From: an uncultured Acidobacteriota bacterium
Lineage (GTDB): Bacteria > Acidobacteriota > Blastocatellia > RBC074
DNA: 64,000 nt
Direction: 5' to 3'
Assembly (NCBI GenBank): GCA_902825875.1
Contig: CADECP010000002.1
Span: 186,001 to 250,000 of the forward strand
Position numbers and translations under genes: made by a program. The notes beneath the pieces were generated by a model. The model had not been told where the DNA came from. It searched no databases and saw only the letters and a program-made list of their open reading frames with translations. Shown here one piece after another: positions 1-8,558 of the stretch. Every line of letters begins with the position of its first letter. The stretch's first letter is position 1.

Positions 1-266
1 GCGAGCAAAACATTTGCGTCGTGCGCGAAGGCGAAAAGCTCTGTGCCATTTCCACCGTTTGCACACATCTGGGCTGCATTGTTTCGACTTCGGAAACTGG
101 GTTTGCGTGTCCGTGTCACGGTTCGCGTTATGACCAGGATGGAAACGTCACCGGCGGCCCTGCGCCGAAGGCTTTGCCTTGGTACAAGGTGACGCTGGCT
201 CCGAACGGCGAATTGGAAGTGGACAAAGGCGAAGAGGTCGTCGCCGGAACTTATTTCAACGCTTGA
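1..266 (+). CDS. Rieske [2Fe-2S] protein, C-terminal part (partial at window edge)
   Basis: The reading frame is already open at the left edge (frame beginning at base 3), so only the C-terminal cluster-binding domain is visible. It contains both cluster loops: CTHLGC at 60-77 and CPCHGS from 108, giving the usual two Cys and two His ligands. In bc-type complexes this protein passes one quinol electron to cytochrome c. It is followed after about 100 bp by cytochrome b, the normal Rieske-cytochrome b order. A GTG at 21 could be mistaken for a start, but the family needs an N-terminal membrane anchor that must lie outside the window. Confidence 0.93.
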   Translation, partial: EQNICVVREGEKLCAISTVCTHLGCIVSTSETGFACPCHGSRYDQDGNVTGGPAPKALPWYKVTLAPNGELEVDKGEEVVAGTYFNA

Positions 267-275
267 TCGGATTTG

Positions 276-348
276 GTCAGTACCCCCGACCGTCAGGAAG
301 GGGAAGTTCTTGAAAAAATGCCCTGGCTTACACGCGGGCGACTGAAAC
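276..348. repeat. Palindromic intergenic element, family A, copy 1 (degenerate)
   Basis: Left arm GTCAGTACCCCCGACCG and right arm ending CGCGGGCGACTGAAAC resemble the family seen better preserved at 3766-3839, 6462-6536 and 48654-48726. The left arm is the ACCG-type and the right arm the CGCG-type variant. It fills the Rieske-cytochrome b spacer. Confidence 0.65.
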
Positions 349-364
349 GTCAGAGATAAAGACA

Positions 365-1690
365 ATGGCAAAGAAAAGCTACTTCAACGCGCTGACTGAA
401 CTTCCGGCGAACATCTGGCAATCCATTTTTCGCAATCCGTTGCCGTCGTCTGATTTGGGAAGATCGCAGACCAGCTTCACCAACTTCTTTCTGCACATCC
501 ATCCGGTCAAGGTCAACAAGCACACGGTCAAACCCTGGTTCACGATGGGGCTGGGGCTGATGACATTTTTTCTGTTCGTGATTCTGATCGTCACCGGTGT
601 GTTGTTGATGTTCTATTACGTGCCTTCGACCGAACAGGCGTACAACCGAATGCTCGATTTGCGAAGCTCGGTCGCCTTCGGCACGTTTCTACGCAACATG
701 CATCGCTGGGCGGCGCACGGAATGGTAGCGGCGGTTTTTCTGCACATGTGCCGTGTGTTTTTCACCGGCTCATACAAAAAACCGCGCGAGTTCAATTGGG
801 TGCTGGGCGTGGGGCTGTTTTTGCTGACTTTGTTTTCCAGCTTCACCGGATACCTGTTGCCGTGGGATCAATTGGCATTTTGGGCCATCACGGTCGGAAC
901 GGCGATTGCCGGGTACGCTCCGGTCTTTGGCAAAGAGATTCAGTTTTTGTTGTTGGGCGATACCACCGTTGGCCAGGAAGCCTTGCTGCGATTTTACGTT
1001 TTGCATATCGCCGTTTTGCCGTTGGTGATGACGATGATGATTGCGATTCATTTCTGGCGCATTCGCAAAGACGGCGGTCTGTCGCGTCCTGAAGAAGCTG
1101 ATGCTCCCAGCCGACCGCAGAGCGATTCGCTCGACACCTGGCCGACGGAACTGGATGTCGCGTCGGCGCAGCCTGCTTTGGCGGCTCAAGTTGTCGCAGT
1201 TCCCGCAATCGAAAAGAAACGCTACGGCATTCAAGGATTGGTTCGCGGCCCCTTCACCAAGGTCGGCAACGTGCCGGACAACTCTGTCTTTAGCTGGCCG
1301 AACCTGTTTATGGCGGAGTTGTTCGTGTTCGTCGTCACGGTTGCCGGCGTGATTGTAGTTTCGCTGTTGTTCAACGCACCGCTCGAAGAACCAGTCAACA
1401 TCGCGCATCCGCCGAATCCGGCCAAAGCTCCCTGGTATTTTTTGGGTTTGCAGGAAATGGTCAGTTATTCAGCCTTCTGGGGCGGCGTAGGCATTCCGGC
1501 AATTGAAGTTCTGATTCTGATGCTGGTTCCGTATCTGGATCGAAACACCAAAGGCGTTGGGCGTTGGTTTGCGAAAGAGCGACTGTTGGCGAACACGCTG
1601 TTTTTGATCTTCGTCATCGTCAATATCGGATTAATCATCATCGGCACGTTTTTCCGCGGGCCGAACTGGGAGTTTGTTTCTCCGTGGTAA
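365..1690 (+). CDS. Cytochrome b of a bc-type complex (fused b6 + subunit IV)
   Basis: Quinol-oxidising membrane subunit carrying two b haems. The first pair of haem ligands is H113-x13-H127 and the second is H214-x14-H229; the x14 spacing is characteristic of b6-type rather than mitochondrial-type cytochrome b. The subunit-IV half follows a charged, Ala/Pro-rich linker (about residues 232-300) and has the quinol-site loop PWYF at 356-359 (PEWY equivalent). At 441 residues it is longer than b6 alone (about 215) and matches a fused b6-IV protein. It lies between the Rieske gene and a multihaem cytochrome c, so the three form a complex III-like operon. Confidence 0.93.
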   Translation: MAKKSYFNALTELPANIWQSIFRNPLPSSDLGRSQTSFTNFFLHIHPVKVNKHTVKPWFTMGLGLMTFFLFVILIVTGVLLMFYYVPSTEQAYNRMLDLRSSVAFGTFLRNMHRWAAHGMVAAVFLHMCRVFFTGSYKKPREFNWVLGVGLFLLTLFSSFTGYLLPWDQLAFWAITVGTAIAGYAPVFGKEIQFLLLGDTTVGQEALLRFYVLHIAVLPLVMTMMIAIHFWRIRKDGGLSRPEEADAPSRPQSDSLDTWPTELDVASAQPALAAQVVAVPAIEKKRYGIQGLVRGPFTKVGNVPDNSVFSWPNLFMAELFVFVVTVAGVIVVSLLFNAPLEEPVNIAHPPNPAKAPWYFLGLQEMVSYSAFWGGVGIPAIEVLILMLVPYLDRNTKGVGRWFAKERLLANTLFLIFVIVNIGLIIIGTFFRGPNWEFVSPW

Positions 1691-1697
1691 AGCATCC

Positions 1698-1751
1698 GGG
1701 AACGCACGCGCCCTCGCGTGCGGTTTTGCACGCGAGGGCGCGTGCGTTCCC
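1698..1751. repeat. Perfect 24-bp inverted repeat
   Basis: Arms 1698-1721 and 1728-1751 are perfect reverse complements separated by the 6-base loop GGTTTT. The right arm ends only 16 bp before the start of the multihaem cytochrome gene. There is no T-tract, and the flanking genes appear to be one operon, so a mobile or REP-like palindrome or an attenuating hairpin is more likely than a terminator. Confidence 0.85.
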
Positions 1752-1766
1752 AAAGAGGATTGAGTT

Positions 1767-3578
1767 ATGCGACTGGCTTTAGCCATTGCGAGTTTCGTGA
1801 TTCTGATTGTTCACGGTCTCGTGTTCTACAACCAGTTTTTCCACAAGTGGGAACGTCATCAAACGGCCTACTTCGATCAGGCGCGGGCGATGGCGAAAAG
1901 CGATTCCGAGCGTGCCGCATTGGAAGGTCGCAGCCCACGTATCGAACAAATCATCGTTACGGCGTTTGGCGGCCAACATCAGGTGGATCGTTGCACGACC
2001 TGCCACATCGGCAGCGACGATCCGCGATTCAAAGATCATGCTCAGCCGTTGCGGTCGCATCCGTTTTCTGAAGAACTCGGCGACCGAATGGTCAATGGCA
2101 AGTGGGAGCGTCGCCACAAGTTTTCTGATTTCGGCTGCACGGTATGTCACGACGGGCAAGGGCGCGGGCTGGAAACGTTTGACGCACACGGCGAAGACCA
2201 TTACTGGCCCTCGCCGATGCTGGGATACGTCACGCAAAACTGGCGTGGCGATTTCAAACCGAAATTGAAAGACAAAGCCTTGATGCAGGCCAATTGCGCG
2301 CAGTGCCACACCGAAGAAGGGTTCAAAAATGCGCCGCTGGTTGCCAAAGGCCGCCAACTCTTTTTTGAGAAAAACTGTTATGGCTGCCACAAGATTGAAG
2401 GTTTGTCGGCAGGGACGCTCGGTCCTGATTTGGGCGAGGTCGGCAAGAAATTCAAACTTGATTACCTGTGGGAATCCATTGTCGAACCGCGCGCCAACAG
2501 CGCCACTTCGTTTATGCCGAAGTTCGGGTTGAATGACGAAGAAACCAAAGCTCTGGTCGTGTTCCTGAAAAGCCGTCGAGGAATCAACTTTTCGGAAACC
2601 TCACTGGATCGTTACCGCGCCAGCCTGAACAAGGAAAAGCAAGAGGCGCCAATTGGGACGGCGGCGGAAACGGCTCCGAAAGTTGATGTGGCGGCGGGCG
2701 GTTCGTTGATCGCTTTGGGGGAAAGATTGATCAACGACCGCTCCTGTCTGGCTTGCCACAAACTCGGCAACCGTGACGGCGGAATTGCGCCTGACCTGTC
2801 GTTTGAAGGTCTGCTGAAAGACGAAAAGTGGACGATGGATCATTTCCGCGACCCGCGTTCGCGCGTCACTGATTCGATCATGCCTACGTTCAATTTTCCT
2901 GAAACCGAGTATCAGGCGATGACGGCGTACCTGATGAATTTGAAAACGCCGCCCTCGTTGGTTGATCCGTCAGGAATGTATTCATCGTTGTGCGCGCGCT
3001 GCCACGGCGACCTGGGCGACGGCAAAGGAATGATTGCGGTCTATCTTGACCCGTATCCGCGCGACCTGACCAAAGCCGGGTTTATGAGCAGCAAATCCGA
3101 TGAACGACTGATGAATTCGATCAAAAACGGAGTCGCTGGAACTTCGATGCCCGCCTGGGGGCGAGTGTTGAACGACGATCAGATTCGTGGGGTGCTGGAT
3201 CACATCCGCAAAAATTACGTCAAAGAACCGGTGCGGCAAATCAAAGCGCGGCAAGTTCCCGACACGAATCCTGTGGCATCGGATGCGGCTTCGGTCAAAC
3301 GCGGCGAGCAAATCTTCCTGCAACGTTGCACCGGCTGTCACGGCAAAAAAGCCGACGGCAAAGGGCCGAATTCGGTTGATATGTTGCCGCGCCCACGCAA
3401 TTTGCGAAACGCCGATTTCGTCAATTCGACCAACGACCGCCGGATGTTTGAATCCATTTTGTACGGCGTGCAGGGAACTGCGATGCCGCCCTGGCTGGAT
3501 TACGGTCTGACGCAAAAAGATGTCGGCGATTTGGTCAATTACCTAAGAAATCAGTCGGTACGGGACGGGAAGCGGTAG
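1767..3578 (+). CDS. Membrane-anchored seven-haem cytochrome c
   Basis: Seven CXXCH motifs begin at about residues 76, 124, 177, 204, 327, 409 and 521. An N-terminal hydrophobic helix (residues 1-23) would act as an uncleaved anchor, leaving the rest in the periplasm. The last four motifs sit in mono-haem cytochrome c modules with MP-type axial Met candidates (for example SFMPKF, SIMPTF, TSMPAW, TAMPPW). Its position between cytochrome b and ccoN suggests that it carries electrons from the bc complex to the cbb3 oxidase and may replace cytochrome c1 and CcoP. The final eight codons and the stop lie inside a palindromic repeat (3553-3582), so the natural C-terminus may have been altered by repeat insertion. 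Confidence 0.92.
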   Translation: MRLALAIASFVILIVHGLVFYNQFFHKWERHQTAYFDQARAMAKSDSERAALEGRSPRIEQIIVTAFGGQHQVDRCTTCHIGSDDPRFKDHAQPLRSHPFSEELGDRMVNGKWERRHKFSDFGCTVCHDGQGRGLETFDAHGEDHYWPSPMLGYVTQNWRGDFKPKLKDKALMQANCAQCHTEEGFKNAPLVAKGRQLFFEKNCYGCHKIEGLSAGTLGPDLGEVGKKFKLDYLWESIVEPRANSATSFMPKFGLNDEETKALVVFLKSRRGINFSETSLDRYRASLNKEKQEAPIGTAAETAPKVDVAAGGSLIALGERLINDRSCLACHKLGNRDGGIAPDLSFEGLLKDEKWTMDHFRDPRSRVTDSIMPTFNFPETEYQAMTAYLMNLKTPPSLVDPSGMYSSLCARCHGDLGDGKGMIAVYLDPYPRDLTKAGFMSSKSDERLMNSIKNGVAGTSMPAWGRVLNDDQIRGVLDHIRKNYVKEPVRQIKARQVPDTNPVASDAASVKRGEQIFLQRCTGCHGKKADGKGPNSVDMLPRPRNLRNADFVNSTNDRRMFESILYGVQGTAMPPWLDYGLTQKDVGDLVNYLRNQSVRDGKR

Positions 3579-3648
3579 CGACTCGGTTTCTCCTGAATGA
3601 GTATTTCGTAAACACCCGGTCGCTACCGCTCCCGGTTCCGTACCGAGT
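3553..3648. repeat. Long imperfect inverted repeat overlapping a gene end
   Basis: Arms 3553-3582 and 3619-3648 are near-complementary over 30 bases with about four mismatches; cores are GGTAGCGAC and GTCGCTACC. The left arm supplies the last codons and TAG stop of the upstream cytochrome gene. Confidence 0.8.
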
Positions 3649-3663
3649 TCTAGGGTAACAAGC

Positions 3664-3733
3664 TTGGAATCCCGCCAGGCTTTTGAGTTGGCCATCAGGC
3701 GGAGGTGGCGGCTCATCAATGGCGGGGTTCCAA
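3664..3733. repeat. Inverted repeat, TTGGAATCCCGCCA type
   Basis: Arms 3664-3677 and 3720-3733 are complementary with one mismatch. It is the second of three different palindromes packed in the 282-bp spacer between the heptahaem cytochrome and ccoN. Confidence 0.75.
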
Positions 3734-3765
3734 TTCAACCTAAAAAGACTTACGCAATTGCCGGC

Positions 3766-3839
3766 GTGTCAGTAGCCCGACCGTAAGGAAGGGCTGGTCA
3801 TTGATGAGAAGCCCTTGCTCACGCGCGGGCTACTGACAC
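3766..3839. repeat. Palindromic intergenic element, family A, copy 2
   Basis: Outer arms GTGTCAGTAGCCCG and CGGGCTACTGACAC are perfect complements. The inner left arm is the ACCGTAAGGAAGGGC variant, and the inner right arm reads as the CGCGTGAGCAAGGGC variant on the opposite strand, so the two halves differ. Upstream of ccoN. Confidence 0.85.
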
Positions 3840-3860
3840 GGGCATAAAGCGGAGGCACTT

Positions 3861-5291
3861 ATGCAAAACGAGATCGCCAAAAGCGCGGGCGAGATTCCGG
3901 TCTCGGAAGCCGTGCGATACAACGAATCACTTCACCAAGACACAACGGCCAAGCTGTTTCTGGTCAGTTCAATCACTTATTTCTTCATCGTCGGCATCGT
4001 CGCCCTGATGATCGCCGCCAAGTTCGTCTGGCCGGAATTGCTGGGCACGGTTCAGTATCTGACTTACGGACGGCTGCGCCCGCTTCACGTCAACGGCATG
4101 CTGTTTGGTTGGTTGCTGGCTGCGGACATGGGGTTGATGTATTACGTCGTGCCGCGTTTGTGCGGCGTGAAATTGTGGAGCGAAAAGCTGGGCATTGCGA
4201 CGGCGGCGCTGTGGAACTTCATTATTCTCGGCGCTGTGGTTTCAACGATTATGGGTTGGAATCAAGGCTGGGAATACGCTGAATTGCCGATGTTCCTGGA
4301 CGTGTTGGTGGTCGTTGCCTGGATCATGTTCGGCGCGAACATTTTCATGACCGTCGCCATTCGCAAATACACACAGATGTACGTGACGATCTGGTACTGC
4401 CTGGGAACGATCCTTTGGACAGCGTTTGTGTATCTGACCGGCAACTTCGCCGCTTTGTTCGCCACCGGAGTCAACCAGGCAAACCTGAACTGGATGTATG
4501 TTCACAACGCAGTCGGATTGATCTTCACGCCGGTCGGACTGGCCATTGCGTATTACTTCATTCCGAAAACTTCCAACAGCCCCTTGCACAGTCATAAGCT
4601 TTCGATGATCGGGTTTTGGTCGCTGGCTTTCGTCTATGTCTGGACAGGCGCGCATCACATGCTGCATGGCCCGATTTCGCAATGGCTGCAAACCATCGCC
4701 ATCGTCTTTTCGGTGATGCTGCTGGTTCCGGTGTGGGCCGTTGTTTACAACTTCTTTGCCACGATGCGCGGCCAATGGGATCAGATGCGCGACAACGTGC
4801 CGCTGAAGTTTTTGATGACCGGAGTCATCTTTTACCTGCTGACCTGTTTCCAGGGGCCGATGCACAGTCTGCGTTCGGTCAATGCGATTGTTTCAAAGAC
4901 GGACTGGATTCCGGGCCACGCTCACATGGCTGTGTTGGGAGCCTTTTCCTTCTTCGCCATCGCGGGCTGTTATTACGTCGTGCCGAAAATCTTTCGTCGC
5001 AATTTGTTTTCGGATTCGCTGGCCAACTGGAGTTTCTGGCTGTTTCTGATTGGCGGCGTAGGCTTTTTCGTCACGCTGTGGTTGGGCGGATTCTGGCAAG
5101 GCTGGCAATGGAACAATCCGGCGATTCCGTTCATTGATACCGTTGTTGCGTTGAAACCGGTTTGGATCGTCCGCTTCTTCTCCGGCATTTTCATGTTCGG
5201 CGGCATCGTGGCGTTCGCTTACAACATTTTGGCGACAATGCTTGGTTCCTCTGGAAACGAGTCGAGCAAGATGGCTGCGGCGACTGCCTGA
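3861..5291 (+). CDS. ccoN: cbb3-type cytochrome c oxidase subunit I (CcoN)
   Basis: Catalytic haem-copper oxidase subunit with about 12 membrane helices over 476 residues. Visible ligands are H76 in LRPLHVNGMLFGW (low-spin haem), H215 in WMYVHNAVG and the H265-H266 pair in WTGAHHMLHG (CuB site), and H353/H355 in PGHAHMAVLG (haem ligands). These are cbb3 (C-family) hallmarks rather than A-family ones. It is the first gene after the bc-type genes and is followed by ccoO. It reduces O2 to water with high oxygen affinity and pumps protons. Confidence 0.96.
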   Translation: MQNEIAKSAGEIPVSEAVRYNESLHQDTTAKLFLVSSITYFFIVGIVALMIAAKFVWPELLGTVQYLTYGRLRPLHVNGMLFGWLLAADMGLMYYVVPRLCGVKLWSEKLGIATAALWNFIILGAVVSTIMGWNQGWEYAELPMFLDVLVVVAWIMFGANIFMTVAIRKYTQMYVTIWYCLGTILWTAFVYLTGNFAALFATGVNQANLNWMYVHNAVGLIFTPVGLAIAYYFIPKTSNSPLHSHKLSMIGFWSLAFVYVWTGAHHMLHGPISQWLQTIAIVFSVMLLVPVWAVVYNFFATMRGQWDQMRDNVPLKFLMTGVIFYLLTCFQGPMHSLRSVNAIVSKTDWIPGHAHMAVLGAFSFFAIAGCYYVVPKIFRRNLFSDSLANWSFWLFLIGGVGFFVTLWLGGFWQGWQWNNPAIPFIDTVVALKPVWIVRFFSGIFMFGGIVAFAYNILATMLGSSGNESSKMAAATA

Positions 5292-5299
5292 GCCAAAGA

Positions 5300-5366
5300 G
5301 GTAGAACAATTTTTCAAATTGTTCTACCGGCCAATGGAGCTTGGGACAATTTGGAAAATTGTCCCA
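5300..5366. repeat. Two adjacent AT-rich palindromes, family B (GGGACAATTT type)
   Basis: The first hairpin is 5300-5328 (GGTAGAACAATTT with its complement AAATTGTTCTACC). The second is 5342-5366 (GGGACAATTT with its complement AAATTGTCCC). A copy of the second, with the same 23-base core, recurs at 30251-30273. They fill the spacer between ccoN and ccoO. Confidence 0.8.
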
Positions 5367-5386
5367 CCTCTTATCAGGAGAAAATC

Positions 5387-5956
5387 ATGTTACGCAAAGC
5401 TGATTACAGCGCGCCGATTTTTGTGGCCGCCGCTCTGTTTATGTTTTTCGTCGGCGGATTGCTGACGACAGTGGTTCCGCCAATAGTGGATAAAAGCTGG
5501 GCGCGTCCGTTCGACAACAGCGACCCGGCAAAAGGCGTGACCGGCAAATTGCAACCTTACACCGAGCAACAACTGAAAGGCCGCAATGTTTATGTCCGCG
5601 AAGGTTGCTGGTATTGCCACACGCAACAAACTCGCACGTTGTTGGCCGACACCAAACGCTCTGGCTGGCGCGGAGTTGACGCTCCGGTTTCGACGCCGGA
5701 TGAATTCGTTTACGACTCGCCGCACCTGTTTGGAACCAAACGCACCGGCCCTGACCTGTCGCGCGTCGGCGGAAAGTACGATGAACAATGGCATCGCGCT
5801 CATTTCCGCAACCCGCGCGATCTGGTTCCGGGTTCGATCATGCCGCCGTATCCCTGGATCGCCGACAACGAAGAAGAATTCCAGGCTGTGGTGGCTTACC
5901 TGCAAACGCTCGGTCGAGCCAAGAACTGGCGACCCGATAACGATTACGAACGATAG
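5387..5956 (+). CDS. ccoO: cbb3-type cytochrome c oxidase subunit II (CcoO)
   Basis: Membrane-anchored mono-haem cytochrome c of the cbb3 oxidase. The ATG at 5387 follows a CAGGAG ribosome site; the frame is open further upstream but that stretch is repeat sequence and has no family similarity. One transmembrane helix spans residues 9-30, the haem motif CWYCH is at 74-78, and the axial Met lies in GSIMPPYPW. At 189 residues it is close to the usual CcoO length (about 200). It accepts electrons from CcoP or, here, perhaps from the seven-haem cytochrome. Confidence 0.95.
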   Translation: MLRKADYSAPIFVAAALFMFFVGGLLTTVVPPIVDKSWARPFDNSDPAKGVTGKLQPYTEQQLKGRNVYVREGCWYCHTQQTRTLLADTKRSGWRGVDAPVSTPDEFVYDSPHLFGTKRTGPDLSRVGGKYDEQWHRAHFRNPRDLVPGSIMPPYPWIADNEEEFQAVVAYLQTLGRAKNWRPDNDYER

Positions 5957-5965
5957 GAGGCTGCT

Positions 5966-6157
5966 GTGCGAGATTACAGTTATCCGAGTGTTTATTTCGC
6001 TTATTTCTATTTTGTCTTGCTGTTGGTTGGGGCGATCTTTTTCTTTTTACGTTCGGTCAGGCACGGGTATTGGGGCAAAGACAGCGAAGAAGCCAAATAT
6101 CGAATGCTGAAAGACGACGACGAAGACTCTTACGAAGATTTGAGGAGACCGTTATGA
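5966..6157 (+). CDS. ccoQ: CcoQ-like small membrane protein
   Basis: The 63-residue protein has one membrane helix (about residues 9-28) followed by an acidic, charged tail, which fits CcoQ in size and position after ccoO; sequence similarity is too short to prove it. It starts with GTG, 6 bp after AGGAGG. Its stop overlaps the next gene's start in ATGA (6154-6157), so translation is probably coupled. CcoQ stabilises cbb3 oxidase in other bacteria. Confidence 0.7.
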   Translation: MRDYSYPSVYFAYFYFVLLLVGAIFFFLRSVRHGYWGKDSEEAKYRMLKDDDEDSYEDLRRPL

Positions 6158-6456
6158 GCGACAAAAAACAAGACGAACTCAAAGAATACGCCGAAGGCTG
6201 GATTACCGAACGCAAGGGAACCGAAGTTCCGATGTTTTTGAAGATTGCTTACATCTTCATCATTGGCGGCTGTCTGACTTACCTGATCGTTTTCATGAAC
6301 GGCGAAGTCAACCATTCCGAACGCGGAGTGTTGGTGCAGACTTTCAATGCCGCAACGGAATCTTCACCGGGACTGATGTATGCAATTGCCGGCATCGGAG
6401 TGGTGTACTTCATCGTCGTTATCGGTTTTGTGTTTCGGAAATTCCACGAAGACTAA
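6154..6456 (+). CDS. Small two-helix membrane protein of the cbb3 locus
   Basis: This 100-residue protein has a charged N-terminus, a helix at about residues 28-49 and a second at about 76-96. There is no CXXCH, so it is not CcoP, although the layout resembles the membrane portion of CcoP without its haem domains. It begins inside the stop of the CcoQ-like gene (ATGA). Position suggests an oxidase accessory or structural subunit; I do not recognise a named family. Confidence 0.75.
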   Translation: MSDKKQDELKEYAEGWITERKGTEVPMFLKIAYIFIIGGCLTYLIVFMNGEVNHSERGVLVQTFNAATESSPGLMYAIAGIGVVYFIVVIGFVFRKFHED

Positions 6457-6461
6457 CATCC

Positions 6462-6536
6462 GTGTCGGTAGCCCGCGCGTGAGCAAGGGCTTTTCACTGA
6501 TACCAAGCCCTTCCTTTACGGTTGGGCTACTGACAC
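6462..6536. repeat. Palindromic intergenic element, family A, copy 3
   Basis: Outer arms GTGTCGGTAGCCCG and GGGCTACTGACAC. The inner left arm is the CGCGTGAGCAAGGGC variant and the inner right arm is the ACCG-type on the opposite strand, so this copy is inverted relative to copies 1 and 2. Confidence 0.85.
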
Positions 6537-6547
6537 CGTTACCAACT

Positions 6548-8524
6548 ATGCCGCCAATTCCGCAAGACAACTTGCAATTTGAACTCGCCGATCCGTCCTC
6601 CGCTGATTACTGGATGAAGATGGTCAAGTGTCAGGACGCTTGCCCTGTTCACACCAACGCCTGCGGTTACGTGACGGCGATTGCCGAAGGGCGTTATCAG
6701 GAAGCGTACAGCATCGCGCGCGCGACGAATCCGTTCGCTTCGATCTGCGGGCGAGTTTGTGGCGCGCCGTGCGAAGTCAATTGCCGCCGAGGTGATCTGG
6801 ATTCGCCGATCACAATTCGCGCATTGAAGCGATTCGTCAACGAACAGTTCGGGCCTGAAACAGGCGACTTCACTCATTACCACGCGGGCGCGAACGAACG
6901 AATGCTTTCTCCTAATCGTGGAGACTATGAACGTATCGCAGTTATCGGCGCAGGCGTTTCCGGCCTGACCGTCGCGCACGATCTGACGCGGCTTGGTTAC
7001 AAAGTCACTGTCTTTGAAGCCAACTCCGATCCGGGCGGAATGTTGATGGTTGGCGTGCCGATTTACCGGCTGCCGCGCGAATTAGTGCGAGCCGAAATCA
7101 ACGCGATTCTTTCGATGGGCGTTGATTTGAAATGCAACCAGAAGCTCGGACGCGATTTCACGATTCAGAGCCTGCGCGAAGAAGGCTACAAAGCGATTTT
7201 CTTGGGCGTCGGTTTGCCTAAAGGTCGCAAGCTGCCTTTGCCGGGCAGCGATACGGCTGGAGTTTTTGACGGACTGGAATTTCTGAAAGCCTTCAACGAA
7301 GGCAAGCCGATGGAGCTTGGCAAAAAGATCGTCGTCATCGGCGGCGGCAACGTGGCCTTTGACGTGGCGCGCTCTGCGGTTCGTCCCAGAGCCGTTGAAA
7401 TGGCCGATGCCAGATCCGATATGGAACGAACCGAACGCATCGCTTACGACGTGGCGCGTTCGGCTTTGCGATTGAGCGGCGACAAAGAAGTTCATCTGGT
7501 TTGCCTGGAAGATCGTCACGAAATGCCCGCCGACGAAATTGAAATTGAAGAAGGCGAAGAAGAAGGCGTGAAGTTGCACACCGCTCGCGGCCCGCGCGAA
7601 ATCTTGAGCGAGGGCGGTTACGTCACCGGATTGCGAACCGTCAAATGCACGTCGGTGTTTGACGAAGCAGGGAAGTTCAATCCGAAGTTCGATGAATCCT
7701 TTGTTGAAGACATCGCAGCCGACACGATTATGTTCGCCATCGGCCAGACTTCCGACCTTTCGTTTTTGAACGAAGCGGACGGAGTCGAAACCGAACGCGG
7801 ATTGATTAAGGTTGACCCGGAAACTTACCAGACCACTGCGCCGGATGTTTTCGCCTGCGGAGACATAGCGCACGGGCCGCGGTTGTTCATTCACGCCATC
7901 GCTTCGGCGCAGATTGCTGCGCGTTCTATGCACGATTACCTGCGCGGCACGCGAACGGATGTCGTCGTTCGCAAACGCTGGCTGCCAGCCGATTACACTA
8001 TGACGCCGGGCTGGGATCAGTTGACGCGGCACAATCCTCCGGCTTTGGAAGCTGAACAGAGAGCCGCGACACTGAACATCGTCGAAATAAACTTCCCCGA
8101 AGCCGAAGCCCGGCAACAAGCCGCGCGATGTTTGCGCTGCAACATCAACACGGTGTTCGACACTTCGACGTGTATCGCCTGCAACGGCTGCGTGGATGTG
8201 TGTCCAGAAAATCTGATTAAGCTGGTAGGTTTGGATCAACTGCGCGGCGATGCGTTTTTGATGAAGCTGGCTTCGGAATCGGCGGGAATTACGGCAGAGC
8301 AATTGCAGGCTTACAGCAATGAAGAGTTACGAGAATTCGGCGCGATTATGTTGAAAGACGAATCCACGTGCATTCGCTGTGCGATGTGCGCTTCGCGCTG
8401 CCCAACGCAGGCTATCAAGATGGAGCGATTCGATTTTTACCGCGAATGCGTGACGATCAACGCGCCGAATCCAAAGTTGAAGCTGAACGGGAAATTGTTG
8501 TCCGGGCAGAATTCCACAGTTTGA
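6548..8524 (+). CDS. GltD-like FAD/NAD(P) oxidoreductase with C-terminal 2[4Fe-4S] ferredoxin domain
   Basis: The 658-residue protein starts at the ATG at 6548, just after a repeat; the frame upstream is repeat and non-homologous. The N-terminus has a Cys-rich domain like that of the glutamate synthase small subunit (CQDACPVHTNAC; CGRVCGAPCEVNC, residues 28-79), then an FAD site (GAGVSG, 134-139), an NAD(P) site (VIGGGNVAFD, about 263-272), a flavoprotein closing motif (VFACGDIAHGPR), and two [4Fe-4S] motifs from C542 and C608. It probably moves electrons between NAD(P)H and an iron-sulfur or quinone partner. Its presence in a cbb3 operon may mean it reduces a component of oxidase assembly. 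The last codons form one arm of a palindrome. Confidence 0.88.
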   Translation: MPPIPQDNLQFELADPSSADYWMKMVKCQDACPVHTNACGYVTAIAEGRYQEAYSIARATNPFASICGRVCGAPCEVNCRRGDLDSPITIRALKRFVNEQFGPETGDFTHYHAGANERMLSPNRGDYERIAVIGAGVSGLTVAHDLTRLGYKVTVFEANSDPGGMLMVGVPIYRLPRELVRAEINAILSMGVDLKCNQKLGRDFTIQSLREEGYKAIFLGVGLPKGRKLPLPGSDTAGVFDGLEFLKAFNEGKPMELGKKIVVIGGGNVAFDVARSAVRPRAVEMADARSDMERTERIAYDVARSALRLSGDKEVHLVCLEDRHEMPADEIEIEEGEEEGVKLHTARGPREILSEGGYVTGLRTVKCTSVFDEAGKFNPKFDESFVEDIAADTIMFAIGQTSDLSFLNEADGVETERGLIKVDPETYQTTAPDVFACGDIAHGPRLFIHAIASAQIAARSMHDYLRGTRTDVVVRKRWLPADYTMTPGWDQLTRHNPPALEAEQRAATLNIVEINFPEAEARQQAARCLRCNINTVFDTSTCIACNGCVDVCPENLIKLVGLDQLRGDAFLMKLASESAGITAEQLQAYSNEELREFGAIMLKDESTCIRCAMCASRCPTQAIKMERFDFYRECVTINAPNPKLKLNGKLLSGQNSTV

Positions 8525-8556
8525 GTAGCCTCCGATGAGGAAATCTGCCCGGACAA
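8498..8556. repeat. 18-bp inverted repeat bridging a gene end and the next start
   Basis: Arms 8498-8515 and 8539-8556 match with one mismatch; the core is TTGTCCGGGCAGA. The left arm encodes the C-terminal residues of the oxidoreductase, and the right arm precedes the likely start of the next gene at 8559. Confidence 0.8.
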
Positions 8557-8558
8557 CG

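Noticed and set aside
7082-8302. 406-codon minus-strand frame over the GltD-like gene
   Set aside because: Antisense shadow; no start signal, no recognisable fold.
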